A stretch of 64,000 nt of DNA from Escallonia rubra (lineage: Eukaryota; Streptophyta; Magnoliopsida; Escalloniales; Escalloniaceae): NCBI GenBank assembly GCA_033065855.1, contig JAVXUO010000922.1, positions 1,364,001-1,428,000 of the forward strand, in the 5' to 3' direction. The notes beneath the pieces were generated by a model that saw nothing but the letters and a program-made list of their open reading frames with translations, was not told the DNA's origin and searched no databases. Below are positions 32,661 to 44,760 of the stretch, piece after piece. A program made the position numbers and the translations under genes. Within the stretch, counting starts at the first letter, position 1. Every line of letters begins with the position of its first letter.

Positions 32661-34587
32661 TAAACATTTTCAAACAAGTTAGCATAAACGTTCTTGCACA
32701 TATAAACATGCTGTCTACTATTCCCTTTCCATAACTTCTTTGAATTGTTTTCCTGAAACTCCAACCATGCTCCTGCAATATGTGGTATACGCATAAACTC
32801 GTTATTATGTTATTCACATAAAAGCTTTAAGTTTGGCACATAATTTTCATTGTAGGCAGATTTGGTAAATTTTTTGTTTTTAGTTTCGCACATAAGTTTG
32901 GCACATAAATTCACAACGACGACCTCCAAATAGATTTGAAGCGATCAGGGTGATGCTAAATGAACACCAAGATAGTCATATAAACATGATCATAGAGATA
33001 CGAACAGCAAAACGAGCATACAAGTGCCTTTTGATCAATCCCTATTGTTTCAGGATTTAAACTAAACACTTTGTGTGCAAGCCTCAAGTTCTATAATACA
33101 CTTGATGCGTAAACCTCGAGTTCTGCAGTAAATCAGGAAGTTCTATTTAGTTAGTACAGTGTAATTGTCATGTCAATATATATGAAAACAAATCCAAACA
33201 ACAACATGAAACACTTCAAAAGTCCTACCGTCTTAAGTTTAACACAAATCTAAGCATGTACCTCCGAGAGAAAGATGACACCATCAGCATCCAAATTGCA
33301 AATCAAGGAGTCTGGAAAGATAAAACAAACAAAATGTGACGTGAAAAAGCAGGAGAAAATGTGATTTACCGAAATGATTCAGAATATAAGGGAGTGGTGA
33401 TGAGAGTTGTCGATAAAATGTAAGTATGTGGATAATATGGTAGCGGGCTAAAGTCATTTTACATCTATGGCCTTAACTAACTAAAACCTTAAAGTTTAAG
33501 TGATGGGTAATTATGTAAAGTACTAAACTGTAGTCACATGCCAGCACCTGAATGACTTTCAATGTAACACCAAGATGTGTTACAACAAGTATTTTTGGCT
33601 TCAACACATTATCTTTGTGAACTTGTACAATAAGAAACAAACCCCCAATTCGGGATCCATGTTCGGGCTTCCGTCCGGAGTCATTTACCTAAAAGCTTAC
33701 AGTTTTATTTAGGTGATTCCAACTTCTGTGTTTCTTTTTTGTTTTTGTAATTTCGTCAAGCATGCTAGTTCAACAGCGATACTTTTCGTACTTTTAGTAG
33801 AGGTATACGACAATGAGGTATATAGGCTGTCCCGTATTAGGGTCCCATGTTTCTACCCTTTTTGAGGAGTTGATGATCATTTATAGAAAGATTACCATAC
33901 TTCTAATACTTGCGAAAAGAGCAACAACAAAAAAAAAAAAGGAAAAATATTCTAGCTGGAAATTCCTTTATACAGATATATATTCTTAGATCGTATGTAC
34001 TTATGTAGCAAAGGTATATGTTTTTTGTGCAATTAATCCCTTGTCTTCGTCCAAACACGACTTTCCTAATTTTCTTGGTTTTTAACGATAGCATTGGCCA
34101 TAAGAGACTATATGAACTTGGAAGTTAGATCCGCGTTGGCTGAATTCTAATTTTAGACCCCTATTTGCAAGGAACCTCAGGTTCACAGCCTTCTAGCCAG
34201 AAAATTTTCCTCCACAAATAAACCTTGATGTCTGAACTTCCTTGCCCCTTGGCCAACAAACTCCGCACCTATTCTCGGTGAATTTTCCATCTTGTTGACA
34301 TGGTTTCTCCGGAAAATCAACAGTGTTTGACACCCTTAATTTTCTTTCACTTACGATTCCTTGACGGCATTTTAACCATTTCCATAATCCGCGTGGTTGT
34401 GAATTTGTGAAGCTTCCGAGCTACTAAGGTATACAACGTGTAACTTCTTCTTCGTCGAATGATGATTGCAGAATATTCATTGTTGATGCAGCATGCATGA
34501 GAATTTAGTAAGTTTTGGCATCTGGGTATGTAGTTTCCCTCGTTCCACCTTATATGCAATAGGCTTGATGTCATTCCCTTAGATCCC
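32661..34587. other. Intergenic DNA and upstream region of the DUF868 gene
   Basis: About 1.9 kb without recognisable genes or terminal-repeat structures. A small inverted word TGTAACAC...GTGTTACA lies near 33563-33584. No convincing TATA box is close to the DUF868 start; TTATATG at 34551-34557 is the nearest TA-rich word. Confidence 0.4.
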
Positions 34588-35520
34588 ATGGCTTATCGTG
34601 TTAACACGAGAGCGCAATCAATGTCCTCTTCTTCGCAACCTCCCCTAGCGCAAAAAATAACGAGTGATCCGGTAACAAATAAAACAGCTCAGAGTTCCGT
34701 GACATGCGTCTACCAGACACATATCGGGGGTTATTGGCGTAATGTAACAGTTTTGTGGAATAAGAATCTTATGAACTATTCCCTCACCATTTCTGTCGAT
34801 AGCATAGATTCTGATTTTCATCACACTTGCAAGATTGACATCAAGCCTTGGCATTTTTGGGCTAAAAAAGGGTACAAAACCTTTGAGGTTGATGGAACCC
34901 ATGTTGAGGCCTATTGGGATCTTCGTTCAGCTAAGTTTTCCGGTAGTCCAGAGCCATGTACGGATTTCTACGTCGCCCTAGTTTGTGATGAAGAGGTGGT
35001 TTTGTTGTTAGGGGATTACAAGAAAAAGGCATATAAACGAACTAAATCGCGACCTGCCCTTGTTGATGCGGTTCTATTATACAAAAAAGAGCATGTATTC
35101 GGAAAGAAATGCTTTACGACCAGAGCAAAATTTGACCACAGGAAGAAAGAACATGATATTGTTGTGGAAAGCTCAACGTCCGGGCCGAGGGATCCCGAAA
35201 TGTGGATTAGCATAGATGGGATTGTTTTGATCCACATTCGGAATTTGCAGTGGAAGTTCAGGGGTAATCAGACTGTCGTGGTGGACAAGCAACCAGTGCA
35301 AGTTTTTTGGGACGTGCACGCCTGGCTATTTTGTAGCCCGGGTTCAAGTCATGGCTTGTTTATTTTCAAACCCGGCGTGCAAGAAACGGACAGTGATAAA
35401 GAGGATAGTAGCCACAATGATGAAAGTGATTGCAGCGGCGGAAGCAGGTATTATTCAACTCAAAGCCATTCGAAAGCCTCGCAATTCTGCCTTTTTCTTT
35501 ACGCATGGAAGATTGAGTGA
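34588..35520 (+). CDS. DUF868 family protein (single exon, 310 aa)
   Basis: A plant-specific family of unknown function, usually encoded by intronless genes of about 270-330 codons, as here. The order of conserved blocks is complete: VTCVYQTHIGGYWRNVTV (residues about 39-56), a CKIDIKPWHFWAKKG block, FEVDGTHVEAYWDL with SAKFSGSPEP, FYVALVCDEEVVLLLGD, EHVFGKKCFTTRAKF, a Pro-Glu-Met/ISIDG strand, LQWKFRGNQTVVVD, VQVFWDVHAWLF, then an Asp/Ser-rich linker and a C-terminal FCLFLYAWKIE. The first ATG sits in CCCATGGC. The N-terminal 38 residues are Ser/Thr/Gln-rich and poorly conserved. No transmembrane segment or signal peptide is apparent. Nothing suggests damage. Confidence 0.93.
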   Translation: MAYRVNTRAQSMSSSSQPPLAQKITSDPVTNKTAQSSVTCVYQTHIGGYWRNVTVLWNKNLMNYSLTISVDSIDSDFHHTCKIDIKPWHFWAKKGYKTFEVDGTHVEAYWDLRSAKFSGSPEPCTDFYVALVCDEEVVLLLGDYKKKAYKRTKSRPALVDAVLLYKKEHVFGKKCFTTRAKFDHRKKEHDIVVESSTSGPRDPEMWISIDGIVLIHIRNLQWKFRGNQTVVVDKQPVQVFWDVHAWLFCSPGSSHGLFIFKPGVQETDSDKEDSSHNDESDCSGGSRYYSTQSHSKASQFCLFLYAWKIE

Positions 35521-36050
35521 CATATTGTTCTTTCCTCTTGGCGATTAAAATTGCATAAAGTGTATTTGATTAGCATGATTATGGCCATCCAAGTTGTAAA
35601 CTCAATTTTGTGACTTCTTGTTGGAGCAACATGCATATGTATGCTTAACATGATGACTTTTAAACACCTTTGTTCACGTATAATAGTTGTGTCGTGTTCT
35701 TCTTCCTCATTTTTGGGTTGTACATTGCTTCTTCAATACTTCCCGTATCAGTTTAGGACATGGCTAGTATTCAGTGCGAAAGAAAAAGAAGTTCTCATTG
35801 CTGTGGACGCCCTTCATGTCTCTTTCCCAAAGGTTTTGTTGGGGGTTTCAAGTGCATTACGCTCGCTCGGAAAAGGCATGGGTTTCATCATTTACATTTG
35901 AAGCCATTGAGTAAACTGTATAACAGTACATAAACTGATGATAACTAACTAATGTCTGTAGCTGAGATGAGCTTTGGATAAAAGGTTCCATGCTATCAAA
36001 GTTAATGTTAGATACTCAAGTAAAATAAAGGAGAAAAAAAAGAACAAACT
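35521..36050. other. 3' flank of the DUF868 gene, no further gene
   Basis: No coding signal is convincing here. An 86-codon frame at 35641-35901 lacks any family resemblance and lies within what may be 3' UTR or intergenic DNA. Confidence 0.4.
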
Positions 36051-36280
36051 TTGGCTCCTACCCCGGTTGTAGAAATCTTCATCCAACCCCGTGAATAGTA
36101 ACAATTAATAGTTGCAAAATATTTTTAGTGGCTTTTCTTCTAATACTTTCAGCGACAATTATTAGCAGTACTTTTTTAGCGTCACTAAATAAAAGTCACT
36201 AGAAACATTTGGAGACGATAAATTGTCGCTATATAGGGGGTAGGAGCTAGGAAGATTCCTCCAACCGGGATAGCAGCCAA
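36051..36280. mobile_element. MITE with ~60-bp imperfect TIRs (230 bp)
   Basis: The ends are TTGGCTCCTACCCCGGTTG and, on the complement of the right end, TTGGCTGCTATCCCGGTTG, and the similarity continues inward through GAATCTTC/GAAATCTTC and CGACAATT words. It has no coding capacity. A partial second copy is at 25324-25416. The target duplication could not be settled because the flanks are A- and T-rich, so the superfamily is not assigned. Confidence 0.7.
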
Positions 36281-37390
36281 TTTTTTTTCTGAAAAAAAAA
36301 AAATGCAAGTATCCCCTACGTTGGTTACCTGAGTACGGCTCCATTCTATTCATGTTGGCGGTTGCTGAGCAACTTTAATTCTCTTCATACTTATTTTTCA
36401 ATTTCCATTCATTCTATTCATATTTATTTTTGTAATATATAAGTTTTGTGAGCCTTAAAATTCATTTCGGTTGACCGGCCTTCTAAGCTGACAGCTAAAA
36501 AGACTCACCATTAGTCAGGGAGATAAAGGTAGGCCTGACAAAATGGGTGGGTGGGTGGGTGGGTTGGTTGGGTTTGGATTTGGATTAAATGAGTTTGGAT
36601 CAAATTAGTGACTTATCCCTGTAGACCCATTTATTTACGGGTGAACTGGGTTAATTATTAAATGGGTTGGTTTCACCCATTTACTTAATAATGACCCATT
36701 AATATTTTTGTTATAAGACCCTATACAATACATCTCTTTCTCCTTCATCAAACTATTTTTCTCCCCAGCCGGCGGCACCATTCCAATCTGTCGCCACACC
36801 TACAACCACCAATTTCATGCCACAATGACCACCATAAATAAACAACACCAACCACCACCGCAAGCAAAATCATATAAACAACCACCACTTGCCGCCACAG
36901 TTCAATCGCCATCACACCCACAACAACCATCACCATAACTATAACCATAGCCACCAGATCTGAGTGAATCTGGCAACATGGTGGCGAAGATGGAGCAACG
37001 ACAGAGCCAGGAATATGTGGTGACGGCGATGGCGACAGAGATGGCGGCTGGTCACAATCGGCCATCAACAGTAATTGGCCAATTGAAAAATTATAAAAAG
37101 CAAAATTAAGGCTATGAGATGTATTCCAAGGCTATGTTAATTGAGAGTTGGATTTGCCACTCGTTGAGCACGAGCGAAGAGATTGGATGAGCTTATTTAA
37201 TGCTCAAGGAACACTAATGGATGATTCAAACTGATTTGGAACTTGGGAACCTGCTAGACCTTGGCCTTAGGAGTGACGACAACGACGACGACGACGACGA
37301 CGATGATGCTGATGATGATGATGGTGATTTTTGCTTGACTGGTGTGTGAATAAATGTGTTGGTGTGGATGTTAGGTAAATGACGAATGAC

Positions 37391-37474
<84 letters not shown>

Positions 37475-37535
37475 TAGAGAGGCGGGGTGGGGAAGTGAGT
37501 GGAAGTTTAAAGTGCCACTAAAAATTCAGAGGCTA
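36281..37535. other. Intergenic DNA with several microsatellites
   Basis: No gene. Contents in order: a GGGT repeat (36545-36564) at the start of a low-complexity block with ACCCATTT words, a (GAC)n/(GAT)n tract (37275-37325), a (GT)n tract of about 60 bp (37395-37454) and a (GA)n tract (37455-37473). Confidence 0.7.
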
Positions 37536-39029
37536 AAATATTTCAGAGGCTCTAAAAGATTCTGAGTGGATCCTTGCCATGCAAGATGAATTGAATCAAT
37601 TTGAGAGAAACGATGTTTGGTCACTAGTTCCGCCTCCTATTCAACAAAAGGTCATTGGAACCAAGTGGGTTTTTCGAAACAAACTTGATGAAGATGGCCA
37701 TATTGTTCGTAACAAGGCTAGACTAGTTGCTCAAGGATACAATCAAGTCGAATGGGTTGATTTTGATGAAACCTTTGCCCCAGTCGCTCAACTTAAAGCT
37801 ATCCGAATGCTTTTGGCATTTTCATGTCACATGAACTTTAAACTTTTTCAAATGGACGTGAAAAGTGCCTTCTTGAATGGGGTAATTCAGGAGGAAGTGT
37901 TTGTTAAACAACCTCCCGATTTTGAAAATGAAAAATACATCAATCATGTTTTTAAGCTGAAAAAGGCTTTGTACGGTCTTAAACAAGCTCCTCGAGCTTG
38001 GTACGATCGTCTTAGCAGCTTCCTCATTGATCATGGATTCTCTTGTGGCATAGTCGATACCACTCTATTTACGAAAATTTGTAACTCGCACATTTTAATA
38101 GTTAAAATTTATGTTGATGACATTATTTTTTGTGCCATTAACAATGATCTATGTCAAAGAGTTTGCCGAGAGTATGCGTAGGGAATTTGAGATGAGTATG
38201 ATGGGAGAACTCACTTTTTCTTTGGACTTCAAATCAAACAGTCAAAAGAAGGAATCTTTATAAGTCGTCCAAGTACACACAGGAGCTTTTGAAAAGGTTT
38301 GGTACCCCTATTTCTCTTAGCGTTAATCTTATCAAAGATGAAAATGGTAAAGATGTAGATAACAAACTTTATCGTGGTATGATTGGTAGTTTACTTAATC
38401 TTGCCACTTCTAGACCTGATATAATGTTTAGTGTATGTATTTGTGCCCGCTTTCAGGCTTGTCCCAAAGAATCTCATCTTACTGCAGTTAAACGCATTTT
38501 CAAATATCTATTTGGGACTTTAAATTTAGGACTTTGGTATCCGCGTAATTCCTCGCTAGATCTGATAGGTTTTTCCAATTCTGATTATGCGGGATGTCTT
38601 GTCGATCGTAAGAGTACTAGTGACACTTGCCAATTCCTTGGCGATGCATTAGTGTCCTGGCACAGTAAGAAACAGACATCTGTGGCTCTCTCCACAACTG
38701 AGGCAAAATATGTTGCGGCAGGAAGCTGTTGAACCCAAGTACTGTGGATGCGTCAAACTTTATGGGATTTCGGTGTCTTAATAGACCATATTCTTAATAT
38801 GTGCAATAGTAGCAGTGCTATTGATATTAGTAAAAATATTGTTTAACACTCGTGCACTAAGCACATCGATATTCGTCACCACTTTCTTCGAGGCAATGTT
38901 CAGAAAGGTTTAATCGAACTCAAGAAAGTTGGTTCAAGAGATTAACTTGCAGATATTTTTACCAAACCTTTAGCTGAATCTTCTTTTTGTTCTCTTCGTC
39001 GTCGCTTAGGAGTGTGTGATCTTAGCTAA
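37536..39029 (+). pseudogene. Copia reverse transcriptase / RNase H remnant
   Basis: Reading starts at ISEALKDSEWILAMQDELNQ and includes GTKWVFRNKLDEDG, KARLVAQGYNQ, QMDVKSAFLNG, ALYGLKQAPRAWYDRL and the catalytic YVDDI. The RNase H part follows with SRPDIMFSV, DYAGCLVDRKSTSDTCQFLG and STTEAKYVA, finishing at ADIFTKPLAESSF and a stop at 39027-39029. It is inactive: frameshifts near 38145-38165, 38215 and 38265, a stop right after AAGSC (38730-38732) and further stops beyond. Confidence 0.92.
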
Positions 39030-39099
39030 CTTTTATCCCTTTTCACCTCGATTCTGATCATTTTAGTCAAAGGAAAAAGTTTTCCTTCAAATGGAACTT

Positions 39100-39300
39100 T
39101 TTTCATTCGACTAAAAACTTTGTTCCTTCTTCACTACTGCTCATTACAGTCGAATGAAAGTGAGTTTTCATTCGACTCAAAACTTTCCGGTCGAATGAAA
39201 ACATCGTTCTCCTTTTGCAACTGCTGGATTCGGTCGAATGAAAATAAGTCTTCATTCGACTCAAATCTTTTCGGTCGACCGAAAATGAATTTTCATCCAA
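39100..39300. repeat. Inverted/tandem TCGAATGAAA motifs after pol
   Basis: The segment repeats TCGAATGAAA..(A/G)AG..TTTTCATTCGACTCAAA several times, each copy palindromic around the TTCA/TGAA cores. The same word family reappears inside the LTR (41940-42250). Confidence 0.7.
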
Positions 39301-39434
39301 CCAAAAACCCGTCGTCTATAAATACCCCGTCACTTTTTCTTTCACTTTTTACTGTTTACCTTTTTACTGTTCTTGCCCAGTTTTCTAGTTTCTCACTCTT
39401 CTTCTCTCTTGCACGCCGTCACTAAGGACCCACC

Positions 39435-41448
39435 ATGGACTCAAACCCTCGTCCACGTAGTCGCCGTCGCCTTGTGATGCATGTCTTCGGCAACGAAGAC
39501 GAATCCGACGTGGCACCACTTCCTCCTACCACTGTTCCACCACCTCATGCCGCTACTCCACCTCCTCCCGCGGTTTGTCACCACTCAGACTGAAGCCATT
39601 CCCTCATGTCACCGTACCCGCCAGATGTCAACTGCTCATGCGCGCTTGTCATCCACTGCACCTGCTCAACGGACATATGCTGCTTCCTCATCCTCTTCAG
39701 GTACTGCTCCTCCTCCTGCTACCTCTTCTTCATCTGTTTCTCCTCCTACCTGCCCGCCACCCACATGTCCCTATCTTTCTCCTACCCAAATTCTTCACAT
39801 TCCTCACTTTTTCGAGTCCGCAGATGACCAAATCAACTATTACACAACTTTTGTTAATCGTGAGGTCGTAACAGATCGTCCAAGTGATGTCAACTTAATG
39901 ACTCAACTTGGTCTTACTGGTCTTTTTGACCGAATGAGATGTCCTTCTATTCTCTATCCTCCCTCCATTTACTACCCTTATCTTGTTCGAATGCTCAATT
40001 CGAATATGACATTTAATTCCATGTCCTCAACCTTTCTGACCACATATGTTAATGGGGTCACCATCCACCTAGATGCCACCACTTTAGCCCAACTCCTCGG
40101 TTTTACAAATCAATCCTCCACCATTATTTTTCCCAAAAATACGTGGTGCACCAGTAGCTCCTTTACCCCTCTTCAGCAAACTCAAACCCTTTTAGGAGAC
40201 CCGTCCATCTTATTTTGTGTTATAACCTTTCGGGCCGTTCTGGCTCTTTTACCACCTTTACATATCTCGGCATTATTCTCCTCACGCACTTCATTCAGCG
40301 CTCTCCTTTAAACATTGTGGGTATTATCATGCTCGTAGTGGATGCCCGGAAGAAGAAATCATCTGCTCATCTTCCATTTGGTCTACTCTTGACTCGCGTT
40401 TTTTAGTATTTTCATGTCCCCCTTCCTACCTCTATCTCGGAATGTATATTTATTCCGAGTCAGCACATTCTTGGCGAGACTTCTCTTCGTGGTGCGGGTT
40501 TCACTATTCGCACTGACCTTACTACCAACGATGTATCTCTCGAGCGTGTTGCATCTATCGACTCGACTCAAACTGTGTCCATTCCCGTTCCTGCTCAATC
40601 TCTCGCTCCTGCTCCATCTCCCGCTCCTGCATTTCACCCGCCACCACTTACTGACCATTTTCCCTCTATACCACCTCTACCCTCCGACCCTTCCTCTTAT
40701 GTCCCGCCTCTACCCACGCCTCCTCACCCTTCTGATCCCTTCTTCAGCCCCCTTAACGACTTTTCCAACCTTAATTTTGATGAATTTTTATCCTCCGACA
40801 ACTCTGAACTCTCCAAGCACCTTTCTCGTATTTCCACCTCTATTCAGTTAATTCTTGAATTCCAAACCACTTTAGCCGCTTCTGTCGCTGTCAACCATAC
40901 CGCGCTTCTTCACGAGTTCGCTTCTCTTTAGCAGTCCTTTCAACAATCATCCGCTCAGCTCTTTTATAACCAAATTGATTTTCACACCCTTCTCAACGAA
41001 CTAACTTCCAATCTCTCCTCCCTTCCTCTCAACCACACTTCTATTCTGGAGAGTTTGACTCGGATGCAGCATGATCTCTACTGATAGCAGGACGTCGCTC
41101 TTCAGGCTCATCGTCGTCAGGCCTATCTCACTACGAGCATACTAACTGAGCAGAACCGCTACCTGGCACATCAGATCTTTGATCAGGCTCATGAGTTTCG
41201 GGTCACTCATCCGGATATCTTTCGTCTCGACACATCGGCACCAAAGGGGAACAATGGTTCTTTAACCCGCATCTACCATACAACTCTCTGATGTCGCGTT
41301 CTCCTCGTGTCGTCGAAGTTGTTGAAGTACCCACAACTGCTCCGCCATCTACTGCTCCCTCCTCCTTTGCTCAGGGTGTTCGTCGACCTGCTCCGCCGCC
41401 TACCGATCCTTCCTCCTCTACACAGGGTGCTCGCCGTCGTCAGCCTTA
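39435..41448 (+). pseudogene. env-like / plant transposon ORF of the SIRE element, broken
   Basis: An ATG at 39435 opens an Arg/Pro-rich start (MDSNPRPRSRRRLVMHVFG) that runs into a stop at 39591-39593. The main open frame in another phase (to 40309-40311) contains a Ser/Pro-rich stretch, then IPHFFESADDQINYYTTF, FDRMRCPSILYP and LDATTLAQLLGFTNQS, the pattern of 'putative plant transposon protein' domains found downstream of pol in SIRE and Athila elements. Later pieces (to about 41448) are Pro-rich and then helical, with stops near 40930 and 41082. Several frame changes and stops make it non-functional. No envelope function is demonstrated for this family. Confidence 0.75.
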
Positions 41449-41677
41449 GATTCTGTTTATTTATTTTACTCCTTGTTTGTTTGGATTGACTATCCCTCTT
41501 TTTGATTTGACAAAGGGGGAGACCAATAGATTATTCATTGTAATCATCTTTAACAAATTTTTGGTGAATATTAAAGATGTTCTTTCAGTCATTGCTTTGT
41601 TTAATGTTATCTAATCGAGGGGGAGTTTCTTTATGTAATGTTGGAATTAATGTTGTCATCATCAAAAAGGGGGAGAT

Positions 41678-42836
41678 TGTTGACTTATTGATTTTGATGA
41701 TTCTAAATTTATTATCTCTTACATTAATCTGACAACATTATTCAGATAAATATTTCAGGATTTTTCTTAATCAAAGACAAAGATCATGCCTTGGAAAAAG
41801 CTTGAACTTGGACTTGGATTTGGGATTGGTGACTACATTGAAGATGCAAGAGCCTGAACTTTATTTTATCCTTTTTAGTGTTTCTAAGTCCTTAAAAGAT
41901 CTCACAGAAATTTAAGTAAAGAACCAAAACTAAAAGTTTCATTCGAAGGCAAACAACTTGCATTCGACTCAATTGTGCAGTTCTTTCTTTCTTGTCTTAG
42001 GCTAAAGTTTTCGGTCGAAGCTGAATTTTTCGGTCGAAGCTAAAGTTTTCGGTCGAAGCCATAATTTTCGGTCGAAGCCAAAGTTTTCAGTCGAAGCTAA
42101 AGTTTTCGGTCAAAGTTGAACTTTTCGGTCGAATGAAATGCCATTTTCATTCGACTCAATTTTTCTGTATCTTTACCATCTCTTCTCACTAAGTTTTCAT
42201 TCGACCGATTTCTCTGAGATGCACTTTCAGTCGAATCAAACTTATATTTTATTCGAATCAATTTTTTGGCTTCCCCCTTATAACAGTTCACTTTCTACTC
42301 CAGTATAAAAAGGGATCCTTGAGAGCATTTAATTCACTTCTTGCCAATCTTTAAAAACTCTCTCATCTTGTTCTCACACATTCATCTATTCTCTATTGAG
42401 TGAGTTCTTACTTGAGAAAGTTTATTGTAAGCTTCTTAGTTTTGGTTCTTGAAAGAATATAGATTTTCCTACCTAAGAAGGCTTAGTCTTAAATTATTCA
42501 TTGTAACATCTACTCAAGAAGGAGTTTGTCTGTTGTATTACATTGTAAATTTCTCAATTGTAATATGTTGGAAACCTTGAAAAGGTTTCAGAAATTGTAC
42601 TGCGGTTTGAGCTAGCACCCGAACCTAACTGGTTAGTGGAAGGCTCGAGTAGGTCTCCCTTGTGTGGAGTGCTCGGGGACTGGACGTAGGCTGATGAGGC
42701 CGAACCAGTATAAATCTCCGTGTTGATTTATTATTATTTCTTCTGTCATTACTTTGTAATCTCATTTTTTTAATTTCTACTCAAAGTTGTAAAACACCTA
42801 ATCACCCCCCTCTAGGTGTACTTAGGGACCTACACA
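41678..42836 (+). mobile_element. 3' LTR of the SIRE-type element
   Basis: It starts TGTTGACTTATTGATTTTG directly after the polypurine tract and ends GGGACCTACACA, about 1,158 bp. It holds TATAAAAAGG (about 42304-42313) as promoter. The end assignment is approximate by a few bases because the CACTA sequence resumes at about 42837. Confidence 0.8.
42001..42135 (+). repeat. Short tandem repeat in the SIRE LTR (20-bp unit, ~7 copies)
   Basis: Successive copies of (C/G)(T/C)(A/G)AA(G/T)TTTTCGGTCGAAG, about 20-21 bp each, lie upstream of the TATA box. Repeats upstream of an LTR promoter can act as enhancer elements in other plant retrotransposons; here this is inference. Confidence 0.8.
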
Positions 42837-43694
42837 CGTGTCGTGATAGGAGCATCCCCACACCCCGCTGCATCTCCACATACGCAGACACCGACCATGG
42901 AGCGCTTGTCGTTACATGGGGATAAGGTCCATCGCATTGCTGCGGAGGTTTATAAGAGGATCACGACGCATAATCAGGTACGACCAATATATACGTTTAA
43001 TTAGTGAACACTACATACGATTGCTATCGAGATTAATGCGTCCGTGTCTTTACACGCAGGGCACTGCTGCTGGACATGCCGAGCCGGATCTGGATCATAG
43101 TGCCCCCATGGACGAGGATGATTAGCAGGAACCATTAGATCCGGGACTCGCCGAACCCTGATCAAACCTTCCCCTTCTAGCTTTTTGTATCCCGCTCCCG
43201 TGTACTCCTAAATTTTGTATACATTTTATTGTTGGATTGCGATTATAGGGTTACGTATTAAAAAAATTAAAAAAATAAAATTAGTTTAACTTTTAGCGAC
43301 GGGACTATATTCCGTTACTAAAAGTCTGACTAATTTTAAATGAACGACTTTAAGCGACGGGAATTCCGTCATTAATGTTTTAAACGACAAACGTTTAGAG
43401 ACGGAATTTCGTCGCTAAATATTTTAGGTAATAAATTATTTCTGAAAAAAATAAATTAAAATACGGAAAATATAATTTGTGACAGAATATCCGTCACAAA
43501 TTGTATTTGTATGTCCGTCTTTGAAGATAACTTTAGGCGACAGATTGAAAATCCCGTCGTAAAACTTTTAGAGACGAAATTGTAGGCAAGAGAGTTTTAG
43601 CGACGGGGTGTCCGTCGCTAAAAAGTTTTACAGACGGATATCGAACTTTTAGCGACGGAAATGTTCGTCGTTAAAAGTCATTTTTCTTATAGTG
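42837..43694 (+). mobile_element. CACTA element 2, 3' end only
   Basis: From GTCGTGATAGGAGCATCCCC the sequence is collinear with the last exon of the Transposase_24 gene of CACTA 1 (VIGASSPP region, 9318 onward), including HRIAAEVYKRI matching QRIATVVMRMI. The 3' part has GCGACGG subterminal repeats (43295-43685) and ends TTTTTCTTATAGTG at 43694, complement CACTATAAGAAAAA. Everything left of 42837 was displaced by the SIRE insertion or lost. Confidence 0.85.
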
Positions 43695-44469
43695 AAAATG
43701 CACTTGTATTCTATATCATACGAGGTAAATCCCTAATCTGATAGTCTATCTTCGCCGTTGTATAAATTGGGTATAATCTTAAAGGGTTTAAGAAAAGATT
43801 TAACGACTTGATTATATATGTCTCACATGCTCAATAACTGAAGCTCTCAGAAATACCCTCTTGAGAATGATTAGATGGTTCGCCTTGAACCAGCTCTTCA
43901 AGGAAATCCATTGAAAGGCTCAAGAATCTCTCAAACGTGTCTTTCTCTGAGTCAAGACAAATTAAGGCCCTCACGCCATTTGGTTATATCCTCACACTAA
44001 TTAGAAGCCTGGAAGCCACAGAGTTCTCAACACTTGACAACCACAAGCTTGATATAATCCTTTTCCAACGATTGAAGTGTACAAAGAAATCTTCTCGAAG
44101 AAAATCAATATAAAGAAAACTCTATTTAAAGTGTACTAGAAGAATTGATGAGTTGATGTCACACACATAATAAATAAAGCTTTCTTGAGAACGATTAGAA
44201 TCTTGATATAAAAGAATAGGGATAAATTAAATGATTAGAATCTAGTCTACGCGCTCTAGCGCTTGGGGCTTTTCATCGGCACTCCTAGAGACTATGACTC
44301 CCGGGTCACTCCGAGACGGGAGCAGATTTTCTATGGGCATCGCATCTAGTTCGCCTAGTAGTTGGGTGTCGAGCCTTCCCCACCGCTGCCAGGTTCTCGG
44401 CGCCCTGTGGGACTCTGCAAAGGCTTTGGATTGGTGACTAGATCAGGGGGTTTCTCTGGCTACACCGGC
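43695..44469. other. Intergenic DNA, no gene seen
   Basis: AT-rich sequence without recognised features. Confidence 0.4.
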
Positions 44470-44760
44470 GCTGTGTGAGTCAGTCTTTTCAGACAGACAA
44501 AGTGGCACTGTGCGGGCAGGCCAGGTGAATATGCGATTCGACAGTCTGAAGGAACACCTGCTTTTGTGGCCCCTCGGTGACGTGTCACTCCCGAAGAGCG
44601 CCATGTATCACTTGAAGACATCACCATCTCAATCCCTATAAATAAGGGGCCTTGAGAATTCATTTGGGGGACAGAAAAACAGAACTCATTCTCACATTCA
44701 CTTTCTCACTCTAGAATTCTAGAGAGAGAAACACACATAACCCTAGCGCAGGATCTTGAC
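44470..44760 (+). promoter_or_regulatory. LTR-like promoter fragment
   Basis: CCCTATAAATAAGGGGCC (TATAAATA at 44637-44644) is followed by a leader with AGAGAGAGAAACACAC and AACCCTAGC, the layout of the U3/R part of a plant LTR. No coding part, primer site or partner LTR was found, so this is probably a fragment, and the class is not determined. Confidence 0.35.

Larger units (their letters stand above)
37536..42836 (+). mobile_element. Ty1/copia element of SIRE type, 5'-truncated
   Basis: The order is reverse transcriptase, RNase H, a downstream env-like open frame region, two polypurine tracts (GACAAAGGGGGAGA near 41510 and AAAAAGGGGGAGA at 41664-41676) and a 3' LTR of about 1.16 kb. Gag, protease, integrase, 5' LTR and primer site are missing; the break is just upstream of 37536, next to the microsatellites. 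An extra gene after pol and a long LTR are typical of SIRE/Maximus elements. Right of the LTR the sequence continues as a CACTA element, which it has invaded. Confidence 0.88.

Noticed and set aside
37395-37473. Long (GT)n and (GA)n tracts considered as regulatory DNA
   Set aside because: Simple sequence; no gene start follows and it abuts the truncation point of a retrotransposon.
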